Assembly (NCBI RefSeq): GCF_014646335.1
Contig: NZ_BMNG01000004.1
Span: 274,276-338,275 of the forward strand
Source: Streptomyces lasiicapitis
GTDB lineage: Bacteria; Actinomycetota; Actinomycetes; Streptomycetales; Streptomycetaceae
DNA: 64,000 nt
Direction: 5' to 3'
Positions 24,284 to 32,651 of this stretch are shown in pieces; within the stretch, counting starts at the first letter, position 1, and each line of letters starts with the position of its first letter. Under the pieces are notes generated by a model. It had not been told where the DNA came from, did not search any database, and saw nothing but the letters and a program-made list of their open reading frames with translations. The position numbers and the translations under genes were made by a program.

Positions 24284-24967
24284 TCAGGCGGTGAAGCGGC
24301 CCGTGCGCTTGATCTCCGGGTAGTCCGTCGTCGCGCCGTCCAGTTGCAGCGCGCGCACCAGACGCAGATCGTCCTGGGTGTTCACGACCCAGCCGATGAT
24401 CCGCAGATCGGCCTTGCGCGCGTGCTCCACGATCTCCAGCGTCAGGCGCCGGATGTTCAGTACGAGGGTGGTGGCGCCCACGGCGGTGGCGCGCTCCACG
24501 ACGTCCGTGCCGTAGCGGCTGGCGACGAGCGCGGTGCGTACGCCCGGTACCAGGCGGGCGATCTCGGCGATCGCCGCGTCGTGGAAGGAGAGCACCTCCA
24601 CCCGGCCGGTCAGATCGCGCGCGGTCATGACGTCGGCGAGCGCCCGCGCGGCCGCCACATCCTTGATCTCGGCCTGCAACGGCGCCTTCACGGCGTCCAC
24701 GACCTCTTCGAAGACGGGGATGCGCTCGCCCTTGCCGGCGTCAAGATCGCGCAGCTCGGACAGGGTCTTCTCGGCGATCGGGCCCCGGCCGTCGGTGGTG
24801 CGGCCGACGTCGGTGTCGTGCATGACGACGAGGGCGCCGTCCTTGCTGAGGTGCAGGTCGAGTTCGATGATGTCCAGGCCCGCGGCCTGGGCTGCGACGA
24901 ACGAACGCAGAGTGTTCTCGGGTTCGACACCCATGACACCGCGATGACCGATGGTGAGGAAGTTCAA
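24284..24967 (-). CDS. glycerophosphodiester phosphodiesterase
   Basis: A 227-residue TIM-barrel enzyme. GHRG (H8, R9), PENTLRSF, LDIIELDLHLSKDG (E36, D38) and VVMHDTDVGRTTDGRG (H51) are the metal and catalytic residues of the GDPD family, which splits glycerophosphodiesters into glycerol-3-phosphate and an alcohol. There is no signal peptide, so it acts in the cytoplasm. The only start preserving the GHRG motif is TTG, preceded by GGAAGCGAG; the next in-frame ATG would delete the catalytic residues. Confidence 0.9.
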   Translation of the reverse strand: MNFLTIGHRGVMGVEPENTLRSFVAAQAAGLDIIELDLHLSKDGALVVMHDTDVGRTTDGRGPIAEKTLSELRDLDAGKGERIPVFEEVVDAVKAPLQAEIKDVAAARALADVMTARDLTGRVEVLSFHDAAIAEIARLVPGVRTALVASRYGTDVVERATAVGATTLVLNIRRLTLEIVEHARKADLRIIGWVVNTQDDLRLVRALQLDGATTDYPEIKRTGRFTA

Positions 24968-25043
24968 GGTTCACTCGCTTCCGTCGACGGCGGCTCGGCT
25001 CCGCGCGGCTCGGCGGCTCATGACCACGCGGCAAGGTCGCAGC

Positions 25044-25169
25044 CTAATCGCCCGCCTCCGCGATGGGACCGTCCCTGCGCGACGGAGTGGAGTCGTCCGG
25101 TCTGGTGCCGACGATGCCCAGGATGAGTCCGGTGATGAGGGCGGCGACAAGGACGGCGCGGGTGCTCAT
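25044..25169 (-). CDS. small predicted membrane protein
   Basis: A 41-residue protein opening with STRAVLVAALITGLILGIVG, one hydrophobic helix, followed by a charged tail (RPDDSTPSRRDGP). AGAGG lies eleven bases before the ATG. A single-pass or exported micropeptide of unknown role between the GDPD and PadR genes on the same strand. Too short to name. Confidence 0.5.
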   Translation of the reverse strand: MSTRAVLVAALITGLILGIVGTRPDDSTPSRRDGPIAEAGD

Positions 25170-25246
25170 GGGTTCGCGGCCTCTCTCGGAGGAGTCGGCT
25201 GACCCGGCCCGTCCTACCGCTGCGGAGCCCGTGATCGCGAGTGGTC

Positions 25247-25924
25247 TCACCCGTGGGTGGGCGCGTCGTCCGGGGGTTGACCGGGGTGCCCCGGGCCCGC
25301 GCCGGACGCCTTCGGGCGGGCGTCCGCGCGGACGTCCGGGCCGCCGTCCAGACGCGCCAGATCCGCGAGCAGCTCCTCGGCCAGCTCCAGCTCGGCCTCC
25401 AGATGCCGGGCGCTCCAGCGCAGCGCGATCTGCGGATGCGCCCAGGCCTCGACGCCCTCGGCGTGCTCCAGCGCGCCCGCGACCTCGGCCAGCTCGCCCC
25501 TGGTGTACGCGATGTGCTCGCTCACCATGGCCCGGAGGCGGGCCGGCTCGGTGAGATGGCCGAGCCAGACCCGCAGCAGCAGCGGATGCTTGAGCACCGG
25601 CGGGCCCGCGTCGTGCCCGCCCGCCGCCCAGGCCGCGAGCGCCGCCCGGCCCGCGTCGGTGATGGCGTACGCCCGGCGCGCACGCGGCTCCTCCGGGCCC
25701 GAGCGGCGCGAGGTGGCGTACCCCAGCGCCTCCAGGCGGCGCAGCTCGGCGTAGATCTGGCTGATGGCCGGCGACCAGTAGAAGTGGCGCAGCGACGAGC
25801 TGGCCCACTTCTTCAGCTCGTACCCGGTCCGCTCACCCGGGAAGGACAGCAGCCCGAGCACGGCCCACGCGGTCGGCGGCAGCGGCGCGGGCTCGGGCGA
25901 CGGGATCGGGAGCGGGGCTGCCAT
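25247..25924 (-). CDS. PadR family transcriptional regulator
   Basis: A 225-residue regulator with a PadR winged helix: WAVLGLLSFPGERTGYELKKW (residues about 19-40) and the wing YAELRRLEALGYATSRR. A long C-terminal helical region, Vir-like (HPLLLRVWLGHL...), dimerises and senses ligand. The start was set at the ATG giving MAAPLPIPSPE; the ribosome site is weak. ACCGGCCGGT, a short palindrome just upstream, may be an operator. The target genes are unknown; the acyltransferase is on the same strand upstream. Confidence 0.85.
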   Translation of the reverse strand: MAAPLPIPSPEPAPLPPTAWAVLGLLSFPGERTGYELKKWASSSLRHFYWSPAISQIYAELRRLEALGYATSRRSGPEEPRARRAYAITDAGRAALAAWAAGGHDAGPPVLKHPLLLRVWLGHLTEPARLRAMVSEHIAYTRGELAEVAGALEHAEGVEAWAHPQIALRWSARHLEAELELAEELLADLARLDGGPDVRADARPKASGAGPGHPGQPPDDAPTHG

Positions 25925-25999
25925 GTGCCGATTGAAGTGAACCGGCCGGTGTACGCGCAAGACTCCGCCCGCGTGCGGGTGCGGGCAGGAGCCGTGAGG

Positions 26000-26719
26000 T
26001 CACCGCGACTGCGGGGCCGTGGCGCGCTCGGAGAGCGCCTTCGTCCGCGCCTCCGCCTTCGCTTCCACGGCGTACCGGTCGACGTACTCCTGCCCGGAGA
26101 GGACCAGGATCGCGTACATGATCTCGTCCGTGATCGCCCGCAGCGCGGCCCGCTGGTCCTCCATGCCCGCGTAGCGGGAGAAGTCCAGCGGCTTGCCGAA
26201 GCGCAGCGTGATGGGCACGACGCTGGGTACCCTGCGGCCCGCAGGCTGCGCCTCGAACGTGCCGATCATCGCGCAGGGGATCACGGGCACGCCCGAGCGC
26301 AGCGCCATCGCCGCGACGCCCACCCTGCCCTTGTAGAGCCGTCCGTCGTGCGAGCGCGTTCCCTCCGGGAAGATCCCGAGCAGCCCGCCCGCGTCCAGGA
26401 CCGCGAGGCCCGCGTCGACCCCGGCCTGCCCGGCCCCGTTGCCCGACCGGTCCACGGGGATCGCCCCGATGCCCCGGAAGAACGCCGCGGCCAGACGGCC
26501 CTTGAGCCCCCTGCCCGTGAAGTACTCCACCTTGGCGAGGAAGTGGATGCGCCGCCGCAGCGTCACGCCCAGCAGGAACTGGTCGCAGAACGACTGATGG
26601 TTGCCCGCGACGATCGCCGCACCCGCGCCCGGCACGTGTTCGAGGCCCTCGATCCGCGGCCGGAACAGCCAGCGCAGCAGCGGGACCAGCACGACGCACT
26701 TGAACAAGCGGTAGAACAT
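26000..26719 (-). CDS. lysophospholipid acyltransferase family protein (PlsC-like)
   Basis: A 239-residue acyltransferase. NHQSFCD is the catalytic H(x4)D motif and FPEGTR the glycerol-phosphate-binding motif; an N-terminal hydrophobic stretch (YRLFKCVVLVPLLRWLF) attaches it to the membrane. It would acylate lysophosphatidic acid or a similar lysolipid for phospholipid synthesis. The C-terminal 40 residues are helical and charged. A second homologue is encoded at 36534-37262, with a FPEATI variant of motif II. Confidence 0.88.
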   Translation of the reverse strand: MFYRLFKCVVLVPLLRWLFRPRIEGLEHVPGAGAAIVAGNHQSFCDQFLLGVTLRRRIHFLAKVEYFTGRGLKGRLAAAFFRGIGAIPVDRSGNGAGQAGVDAGLAVLDAGGLLGIFPEGTRSHDGRLYKGRVGVAAMALRSGVPVIPCAMIGTFEAQPAGRRVPSVVPITLRFGKPLDFSRYAGMEDQRAALRAITDEIMYAILVLSGQEYVDRYAVEAKAEARTKALSERATAPQSR

Positions 26720-26904
26720 GATCCCTGTGAGTCCCCTCCTAGACGACCCCCGCGTCGCGGAACGCTAGTGGCCTTCCGGGGGCGCGGGGGAGAACGCGTA
26801 ATCGGCCAAGGCGCGCCCTATGTGAAGGAGGCTTGAATTGAGGGGAGTTGCCTCTACCCCTTGCGTCGTGCCGCCGCACATCCCTTGCCTCTTCAAGATC
26901 TGAC

Positions 26905-26920
26905 GACTAGTCATATGACT
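26905..26920. promoter_or_regulatory. overlapping palindromes upstream of LLM oxidoreductase
   Basis: GACTAGTC (26905-26912) overlaps AGTCATATGACT (26909-26920); both are perfect palindromes in an AT-rich pocket in GC-rich DNA. They include an ATG that is in frame with the oxidoreductase, but 61 bases upstream of its better start, so they look like an operator and not coding sequence. Confidence 0.5.
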
Positions 26921-26980
26921 GATCGAAACATCTGGCACGTCCCGAAGGTCCGGCTCCCTGTCCAACTCCCTGGAGGCAAC

Positions 26981-28117
26981 GTGCAGTTCTCCGTCATCTT
27001 CGAGGCCCAGCTCGCCGACCCCACGGTGGACCGCGAGCACCAGCTCATCCACGACTGCGTCGAACAGGCCGTCCTGGCCGAGGAGATGGGGTTCGACCGG
27101 GTCTGGGCGGTCGAGCACCACTCCCTGAAGTGGTACGCGCACATGAGCGCGCCGGAGGTCTTCCTCACGTGGGTGGCCGCGCGCACGCGCACCATCCGCG
27201 TCGGGCACGGCGTCGTCTGCATGCCGTTCCGGTTCAACCATCCGGCGCGGGTCGCCGAGCGGGCCGCGATGCTCGACCTGCTCTCCGGCGGCCGGCTCGA
27301 CCTGGGGGCGGGGCGCGGCGGCACGGTGCAGGAGACGTCGCTGTGCGGGGTCGACCGGGATCGTACGACGCAGGAGGTCGAGGAGGCGCTGCGCATCGTC
27401 GGCAGGGCCTGGGAGCGGGACGAGCTGGAGCACCATGGCGAGCTGCTCGACATCGGACCGCACCCGATCCTGCCGCGCCCCGCCCAGGCCCCGCACCCGC
27501 CGCTGTTCCTCGCGTGCAGCAGGACCGAGACGCTGACGCAGGCCGCCCAACTCGGCGTAGGCGCCCTGGTGATGGGCTTCGCCGGGCCCGAGTCGATCGC
27601 CGGGATGCGACGCGCGTACGACGACGCCATCGCGGCGCGGACACCGGACCGCTTCGTGTCGACCGTCGTCAACGACCACTTCTCCGTGCTGTGCCCGACC
27701 ATCGTCCTCGACGACCGGGAGGCCGCGCGGCGCGTGGGCCTGCGCGGCCAGCGGTTCTTCGCGCAGTCCATCGCGCACTGGTACGGCGGCGCCGGGCTGC
27801 CCGACGAAGCGGTGGTAGAGGGCGCGGACGAGGCGGCCGAGCTGCGCACCGCCGCCGAGCAGGTGGTGGCGCGCCTGAGCGAGCACGACATCCCGGTGCG
27901 CCCGGCGGCCACGGCTGTGTTCCACGCCGACCACGCGTACGGCACGGCGGACGACGCCATCGCGTACGTCGAGCGGCTGCGGGCGGCCGGCGCCGACGAG
28001 GTGATGTGCCTCGTCCAGATGGGCACGGTGCCGCAGGAGGCGTGCCTGGAGACGCTGCGGCAGTGGGGCGAGAAGGTCATCCCGCACTTTCGCCCTCGGG
28101 GAAGGGAGGCGGCCTGA
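26981..28117 (+). CDS. LLM class flavin-dependent oxidoreductase (luciferase-like)
   Basis: A 378-residue FMN-dependent TIM-barrel oxidoreductase of the luciferase-like group. VIFEAQLADPTVDRE is the opening strand, RVWAVEHHSLKWYAHMSAPEVF and the cofactor region GAGRGGTVQE, and SGGRLDLGAGRGG are typical. A partner flavin reductase would supply reduced flavin; one is encoded at 38124-38630, but the link is not shown. I start at GTG with GGAGG four bases before, as an upstream ATG lies inside the palindromic element. The next gene begins 1 base after its stop, so the two are coupled. Confidence 0.87.
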   Translation: MQFSVIFEAQLADPTVDREHQLIHDCVEQAVLAEEMGFDRVWAVEHHSLKWYAHMSAPEVFLTWVAARTRTIRVGHGVVCMPFRFNHPARVAERAAMLDLLSGGRLDLGAGRGGTVQETSLCGVDRDRTTQEVEEALRIVGRAWERDELEHHGELLDIGPHPILPRPAQAPHPPLFLACSRTETLTQAAQLGVGALVMGFAGPESIAGMRRAYDDAIAARTPDRFVSTVVNDHFSVLCPTIVLDDREAARRVGLRGQRFFAQSIAHWYGGAGLPDEAVVEGADEAAELRTAAEQVVARLSEHDIPVRPAATAVFHADHAYGTADDAIAYVERLRAAGADEVMCLVQMGTVPQEACLETLRQWGEKVIPHFRPRGREAA

Positions 28118-28118
28118 G

Positions 28119-29243
28119 ATGCGCTCCGACCCAGGTTCTGGCCCGGAGGGACCCAGTGGCGAGGTCCGTGCCCCGGAGGTCGCCCCTGAGGCCCGCCCCC
28201 TCCTGGACGCCCTCGCCGCGTTCTTCCCCGATCTCGGGGGTGCCGTCACGGACGCCGCCGAGGCGCGCCGGGTGCTGGCGGCCGCGCCCGCGTCGCCGTT
28301 TCCGTCGCCGCAGGTGGGCTCGGTGGTGGACCGGGTGATTCCGGGGCCGGTGGGGGCGCCGGAGGTGCCGGTGCGGGTCTATCTGCCGGAGGCCACAGGT
28401 GGACCGGAGGCCGTGGATGAGCCGGAGGCGGGGGTTCCGCCCCGGCCGCGCCCCACCGTCGTGTTCTTCCACGGTGGCGGCTGGTCCCTCTGCGACCTGG
28501 ACATCTACGACGCGACCGCGCGCGGCCTGTGCCGCGGCGCGCGGGCCGCCGTGGTCTCCGTCGACTACCGGCTCGCCCCGGAGCACCCCTTCCCGGCAGC
28601 CGTCGAGGACGCGTACGCAGCCGTCGTATGGGCGGCCGACCACCGCGGCGAACTCGGCGGCGCGGAGGGCTCGTTGGTGGTCGCGGGCGACAGTGCGGGC
28701 GGGAACCTCGCGACCGTCTCCGCCCTCACGGCACGTGACCACGACGGGCCGGACATCGCCCTCCAGGTGCTGATCTATCCGTCGGTGGACGCCCGCGAGC
28801 GCACCCGCCCGGCAGGCGACGAAGGCCCCGGCGCCGGGGGCTCCGAAGCCCCGGGCACCGGGGCCCGCGACAGCTTCCTCACGCCCGCCCACTGCCGCTG
28901 GTTCCGCGAGCAGTACCTGGGCGCGTACCTGCGCGCCGGGGGCGACCCGGCGGACCCGCGCGTCTCACCGCTCCTGGCCGATCTCACCGGGCTGCCGCCC
29001 GCCCACGTCGTCACGGCGGGCTTCGACCCTCTGCGGGACGAGGGGCGGGCCTACGCGGCGCGGCTGAGGGACGCCGGAGTCGCCGTCACCGAGGGGCACT
29101 TCCCGGCCATGTTCCACGGGTTCCTCGGCTTCCCGCCGCTCCTCGCGGACGCCCGCGCCGCACAGGAAACAGTGATAGATGCGATCGCCTCGGCAGTGAA
29201 CGGCAGGAAAAACGGCGGCCTGGAAGGGGGTGAGGCAGGATAA
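28119..29243 (+). CDS. alpha/beta hydrolase, HSL-type esterase
   Basis: A 374-residue esterase of the hormone-sensitive-lipase branch: FFHGGGWSLCD is the oxyanion-hole HGGGW, and the nucleophile is in GDSAGGNLAT (Ser about 197). The acid/His pair sits in GFDPLRDEGRAYA and HFPAMFHGF. Residues 1-30 are a non-conserved Pro/Glu-rich tail, and a Gly-rich insertion GPGAGGSEAPGTGARD lies between the nucleophile and the acid. It is directly joined to the LLM oxidoreductase (1 base gap), so it may hydrolyse an ester connected with that enzyme's substrate. Confidence 0.86.
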   Translation: MRSDPGSGPEGPSGEVRAPEVAPEARPLLDALAAFFPDLGGAVTDAAEARRVLAAAPASPFPSPQVGSVVDRVIPGPVGAPEVPVRVYLPEATGGPEAVDEPEAGVPPRPRPTVVFFHGGGWSLCDLDIYDATARGLCRGARAAVVSVDYRLAPEHPFPAAVEDAYAAVVWAADHRGELGGAEGSLVVAGDSAGGNLATVSALTARDHDGPDIALQVLIYPSVDARERTRPAGDEGPGAGGSEAPGTGARDSFLTPAHCRWFREQYLGAYLRAGGDPADPRVSPLLADLTGLPPAHVVTAGFDPLRDEGRAYAARLRDAGVAVTEGHFPAMFHGFLGFPPLLADARAAQETVIDAIASAVNGRKNGGLEGGEAG

Positions 29244-29324
29244 TTTCCCGGATCCCCTCTTGAAACCGAGAACCTCGCACACATACGGTGTCCATACGCG
29301 AGGTTCTCCCGTGGAGGATGGGTC

Positions 29325-30728
29325 ATGACGGAAATTCTTTTGCAGCCGGTGGAGGAGGGCGTGAGCGCCCTCCGTGACGGACGAGTGGTGGAGCACCCGG
29401 CCTGGCCGGAACTGAAGAGTGCCGTCGAGGAGATCAGGCCCTGGCAGTCCGCGGACGGCTCGATCGACTTCGAGCGCGAGGGCGCCCCGTCGCGGGACGT
29501 CGCCGCGCAGGCGGTCGCCCGCGTCATATCCGGCGTCGAGGCCCTCAGCCCGCTGCTCCCGCACGACGGGGCGTACCACGAGGCCCTGGTGGCCGATCTG
29601 CGCCGCTGGGCGGAAGACGGCTTCAAGGTGCCGGACTTCCTGGACGCGCTGCTCGCCTTCCACCCGGCGGAGCGCCGCGAGGACGGCCTGCAGCACCTCG
29701 TGGTCTTCCCGATGTACACGCAGAACGGCAACCCGAACCGCAACTTCGAAGCGGTCGTGCTGCGCATGGTCTGGCCCGAGTGGCTCGCCGAACTGGAGCG
29801 CACGCGCTACGACAACCCGCTGTTCTGCGGCATCACCTTCGAGGACTTCACCGCCGGTTACGACACGAACTCGGCCGTCCTCTTCCCCGAGACGATCGCC
29901 GTGCGCGAGGCCCCCGAGCGCTTCACCTGGGGCGGCATCTTCTGCGACCGCGAGGCGGCCCGCTTCCGCCGCGTCACCGAGGCCGCCGTGGACATCCTGG
30001 GCATCGCGCTGCCCGCCGACGTCCGCGACCTGCTCGACGACCAGGACCGGTGCGAGGAGGCCTTCGTCCTGTGGGACATGGTCCACGACCGCACCCACAG
30101 CCACGGTGACCTGCCGTTCGACCCCTTCATGATCAAGCAGCGGCAGCCGTTCTGGATGTACGGCCTGGAGGAGCTGCGGTGCGACCTCACGGCCTTCAAG
30201 GAGGCCGTGAAGCTTGAGGCCGAGGGCGTGGCGCAGGCCCGCGACGTGCAGTACGCGGTGCTCTTCGACCGGATGTTCCGCTTCCCCGTCACCGGCGAGC
30301 GCGTACGCAACTACGACGGCCTGGGCGGCCAGTTGCTCTTCGCCTACCTGCACAAGCACGACGTGGTCCGCTGGACCGACAACAAGCTGAAGATCGACTG
30401 GGAGCGCGCTCCCCAGGTCACCAACCAGCTCTGCGCCGAGATCGAGAAGCTCTACCGCGACGGCATCGACCGCCCGAAGCTCGTGCACTGGCTCGCGGGG
30501 TACGACCTGGTCTCGACCTACATCGCCCCGCACCCGGGCTCCCGCTGGGCCAAGGGCCCCGACGCCCTGGACACCTCGCTGCCGCCGCGGAAACTGGTCG
30601 ACGAGGTGCTTCCTGACGAGTTTCCGCTCAGCATGTTCTTTGAGGCGCTCTCCAAGAAGCTCAAGGCCGTGATCGCCTCCACCCAGGGGATCACCGCGGG
30701 CTCGGGAGCCGGGAAGGTCGCCGCGTGA
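29325..30728 (+). CDS. DUF6421 family protein
   Basis: A 467-residue protein of unknown function, conserved in streptomycetes as DUF6421. Conserved segments include LVVFPMYTQNGNPNRNFEAV, RTHSHGDLPFDPFM (a possible metal-binding HxH) and SRWAKGPDALDTS. No signal peptide or membrane helix, therefore cytoplasmic. It leads an apparent operon with an SDR and a PLP aldolase; the SDR GTG codon overlaps its stop. The family name is from memory; the gene itself is certain. Confidence 0.85.
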   Translation: MTEILLQPVEEGVSALRDGRVVEHPAWPELKSAVEEIRPWQSADGSIDFEREGAPSRDVAAQAVARVISGVEALSPLLPHDGAYHEALVADLRRWAEDGFKVPDFLDALLAFHPAERREDGLQHLVVFPMYTQNGNPNRNFEAVVLRMVWPEWLAELERTRYDNPLFCGITFEDFTAGYDTNSAVLFPETIAVREAPERFTWGGIFCDREAARFRRVTEAAVDILGIALPADVRDLLDDQDRCEEAFVLWDMVHDRTHSHGDLPFDPFMIKQRQPFWMYGLEELRCDLTAFKEAVKLEAEGVAQARDVQYAVLFDRMFRFPVTGERVRNYDGLGGQLLFAYLHKHDVVRWTDNKLKIDWERAPQVTNQLCAEIEKLYRDGIDRPKLVHWLAGYDLVSTYIAPHPGSRWAKGPDALDTSLPPRKLVDEVLPDEFPLSMFFEALSKKLKAVIASTQGITAGSGAGKVAA

Positions 30729-30754
30729 GCGACCGCACCAAGGAGGCGAGGACC

Positions 30755-31495
30755 ATGTCCGCACTGGACGGAGCCGTTGTCGCGGTCGCCGGGGCCGCGG
30801 GTCCCGCGGGCCGCGCGACGCTGCTGAGGCTGGCGGAGGCCGGGGCCACGGTGGTGGCGTCCGACGCCGACGCCGCACGCCTCGCGGAGGCGGTGGACGC
30901 GGCGCGGTACGCGCACGGCGGCGCCACCGTCACCGGCGACACCGTCGACCTGCTCGACCTGGACGCGGCCCGCGCCTGGGCCGACCGCACGGAGAAGGAA
31001 TTCGGCCGGATCGACGGCCTGGTGCATCTGGTCGGCGGCTGGCGGGGCAGTTCCTCGTTCGCCGACACCGACCTGGGCGACTGGGACGTACTGGAAGACC
31101 TCCTGATCCGTACCGTCCAGCACACCTCGCTCGCCTTCGAGAACGGTCTGCAGCGCAGCGGCAACGGCCGCTATCTGCTGATCAGCGCCGCCGGAGCGTC
31201 GAAGCCCACCGCGGGCAACGCGGCGTACGCGGCCGCCAAGGCCGCAGCCGAGGCCTGGACGCTCGCACTCGCCGACGCCTTCCGCAAGGCCGGGGGCGAC
31301 GAAGGCCCGAATGCGGCGGCTGCCATCCTGGTGGTGAAGGCGCTGGTGCACGACGCGATGCGGGCGGAGCGGCCGAGCGCGAAGTTCGCGGGCTTCACCG
31401 ATGTGAAGGAGCTGGCCGAGGCCATCGCCGGAGTGTGGGAGCGGCCCGCCCTGGAAGTGAACGGAAACCGTCTGTGGCTGACCGAGAAGCCGTGA
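30755..31495 (+). CDS. short-chain dehydrogenase/reductase
   Basis: A 246-residue NAD(P)-binding SDR. VVAVAGAAGPAGRATLLRLAEAG is the TGxxxGxG-like nucleotide fold (here AGAAGPAG), ISAAGASK and AYAAAKAAAE the active-site Ser and YxxxK. It would oxidise or reduce an alcohol/carbonyl. GGAGG lies nine bases before the chosen ATG; the GTG at 30725 overlapping the previous stop is the alternative start. The next aldolase overlaps by GTGA, making a three-gene unit with DUF6421. Confidence 0.84.
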   Translation: MSALDGAVVAVAGAAGPAGRATLLRLAEAGATVVASDADAARLAEAVDAARYAHGGATVTGDTVDLLDLDAARAWADRTEKEFGRIDGLVHLVGGWRGSSSFADTDLGDWDVLEDLLIRTVQHTSLAFENGLQRSGNGRYLLISAAGASKPTAGNAAYAAAKAAAEAWTLALADAFRKAGGDEGPNAAAAILVVKALVHDAMRAERPSAKFAGFTDVKELAEAIAGVWERPALEVNGNRLWLTEKP

Positions 31496-32562
31496 ACCCT
31501 CCCAAGACCGACGCGCGCCGGCACCACGACCCCGACGTTCGCGGCTTCGCGAGCGACAACTACGCCGGCGCGCACCCGGAGGTCCTCGCCGCCCTCGCCC
31601 TCGCCAACGGCGGCCACCAGGTCGCCTACGGCGAGGACGACTACACCGAACACCTCCAGCAGGTGGTCCGCGGCCACTTCGGCGCGAGCGCGGAAGCCTT
31701 CCCGGTCTTCAACGGCACCGGCGCGAACATCGTCGCCCTGCAGGCGGTCACCGACCGCTGGGGCGCCGTGATCTGCGCGGAGAGCGCGCACATCAACGTC
31801 GACGAGGGCGGCGCTCCCGAGAAGGTCGCGGGCATCAAACTCCTTACCGTGCCGACGCCCGACGGCAAGCTCACCCCCGAGCTGATCGACCGGCAGGCCT
31901 TCGGCTGGGAGGACGAGCACCGCGCGATGCCGCAGGTCGTCTCGCTCGCCCAGAACACCGAACTCGGCACCGTCTACACCCCGGACGAGATCCGCGCCAT
32001 CGTCGAGCACGCCCACGGCCTCGGCATGCGGGTACACCTCGACGGCGCACGGATAGCCAACGCCGCCGCGTCCCTGGACGTCCCGATGCGGACGTTCACG
32101 AACGCGATCGGCATCGACATCCTCTCGTTCGGCGGCACCAAGAACGGCGCGCTGTTCGGCGAGGCCGTGGTCGTCCTGAACCACGACGCGGTGCGGCACA
32201 TGAAGCACCTGCGCAAGCTGTCCATGCAGCTCGCCTCCAAGATGCGGTTCGTCTCCGTGCAGTTGGAGGCGCTCCTCGCCAAGGACCTGTGGCTGCGCAA
32301 CGCCCGGCACGCCAACGAGATGGCACAGCGCCTGGCAGAGGGCGTCCGCGCGGTGCACGGCGTGGAGATCCTCTACCCCGTGCAGGCCAACGCCGTCTTC
32401 GCGCGCCTGCCGCACGACGTCAGCGAACGCCTGCAGAAGCGCTTCCGGTTCTACTTCTGGGACGAGGCCGCGGGTGACGTCCGCTGGATGTGCTCCTTCG
32501 ACACCACCGAGGACGACGTGGACGCGTTCGTGGCGGCGCTGAAGGAAGAGATGGCGCGCTAG
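31492..32562 (+). CDS. low-specificity threonine aldolase family protein
   Basis: A 356-residue PLP enzyme of fold type I. FASDNYAGAHPEVLAALA and the GTGANIVAL phosphate loop bind the cofactor; the Schiff-base lysine is in SFGGTKNGALFGEAVV, and LDGARIAN provides the Asp that stacks on the ring. It cleaves beta-hydroxy-alpha-amino acids into glycine and an aldehyde. GTG start overlaps the SDR stop as GTGA. With the SDR, the unit may act on a beta-hydroxy or beta-keto amino acid, an inference. Confidence 0.87.
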   Translation: MNPPKTDARRHHDPDVRGFASDNYAGAHPEVLAALALANGGHQVAYGEDDYTEHLQQVVRGHFGASAEAFPVFNGTGANIVALQAVTDRWGAVICAESAHINVDEGGAPEKVAGIKLLTVPTPDGKLTPELIDRQAFGWEDEHRAMPQVVSLAQNTELGTVYTPDEIRAIVEHAHGLGMRVHLDGARIANAAASLDVPMRTFTNAIGIDILSFGGTKNGALFGEAVVVLNHDAVRHMKHLRKLSMQLASKMRFVSVQLEALLAKDLWLRNARHANEMAQRLAEGVRAVHGVEILYPVQANAVFARLPHDVSERLQKRFRFYFWDEAAGDVRWMCSFDTTEDDVDAFVAALKEEMAR

Positions 32563-32594
32563 ACGCACCGCCTGAGCACGGGGCGTATAAGTAT

Positions 32595-32632
32595 GCGGCC
32601 GATCGAAAAGTCATTGACTGACGATCGGCCGC
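32595..32632 (+). terminator. hairpin terminator after the aldolase gene
   Basis: GCGGCCGATCG and CGATCGGCCGC form an 11-bp perfect stem around a 16-base loop, followed by TTTCTTAT. This has the classic T-rich tail, uncommon in actinomycetes. The following gene's promoter lies inside it. Confidence 0.7.
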
Positions 32633-32642
32633 TTTCTTATGC
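32614..32642 (+). promoter_or_regulatory. promoter inside the terminator hairpin, leaderless transcript likely
   Basis: TTGACT (32614-32619) and TTATGC (32637-32642) are 17 bp apart and are good -35 and -10 boxes. Transcription would start near 32649-32652, at the ATG of the transglutaminase-like gene, giving a leaderless mRNA. No Shine-Dalgarno is visible upstream of that ATG, which supports this. Confidence 0.6.
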
Positions 32643-32651
32643 TCGCCGCTC

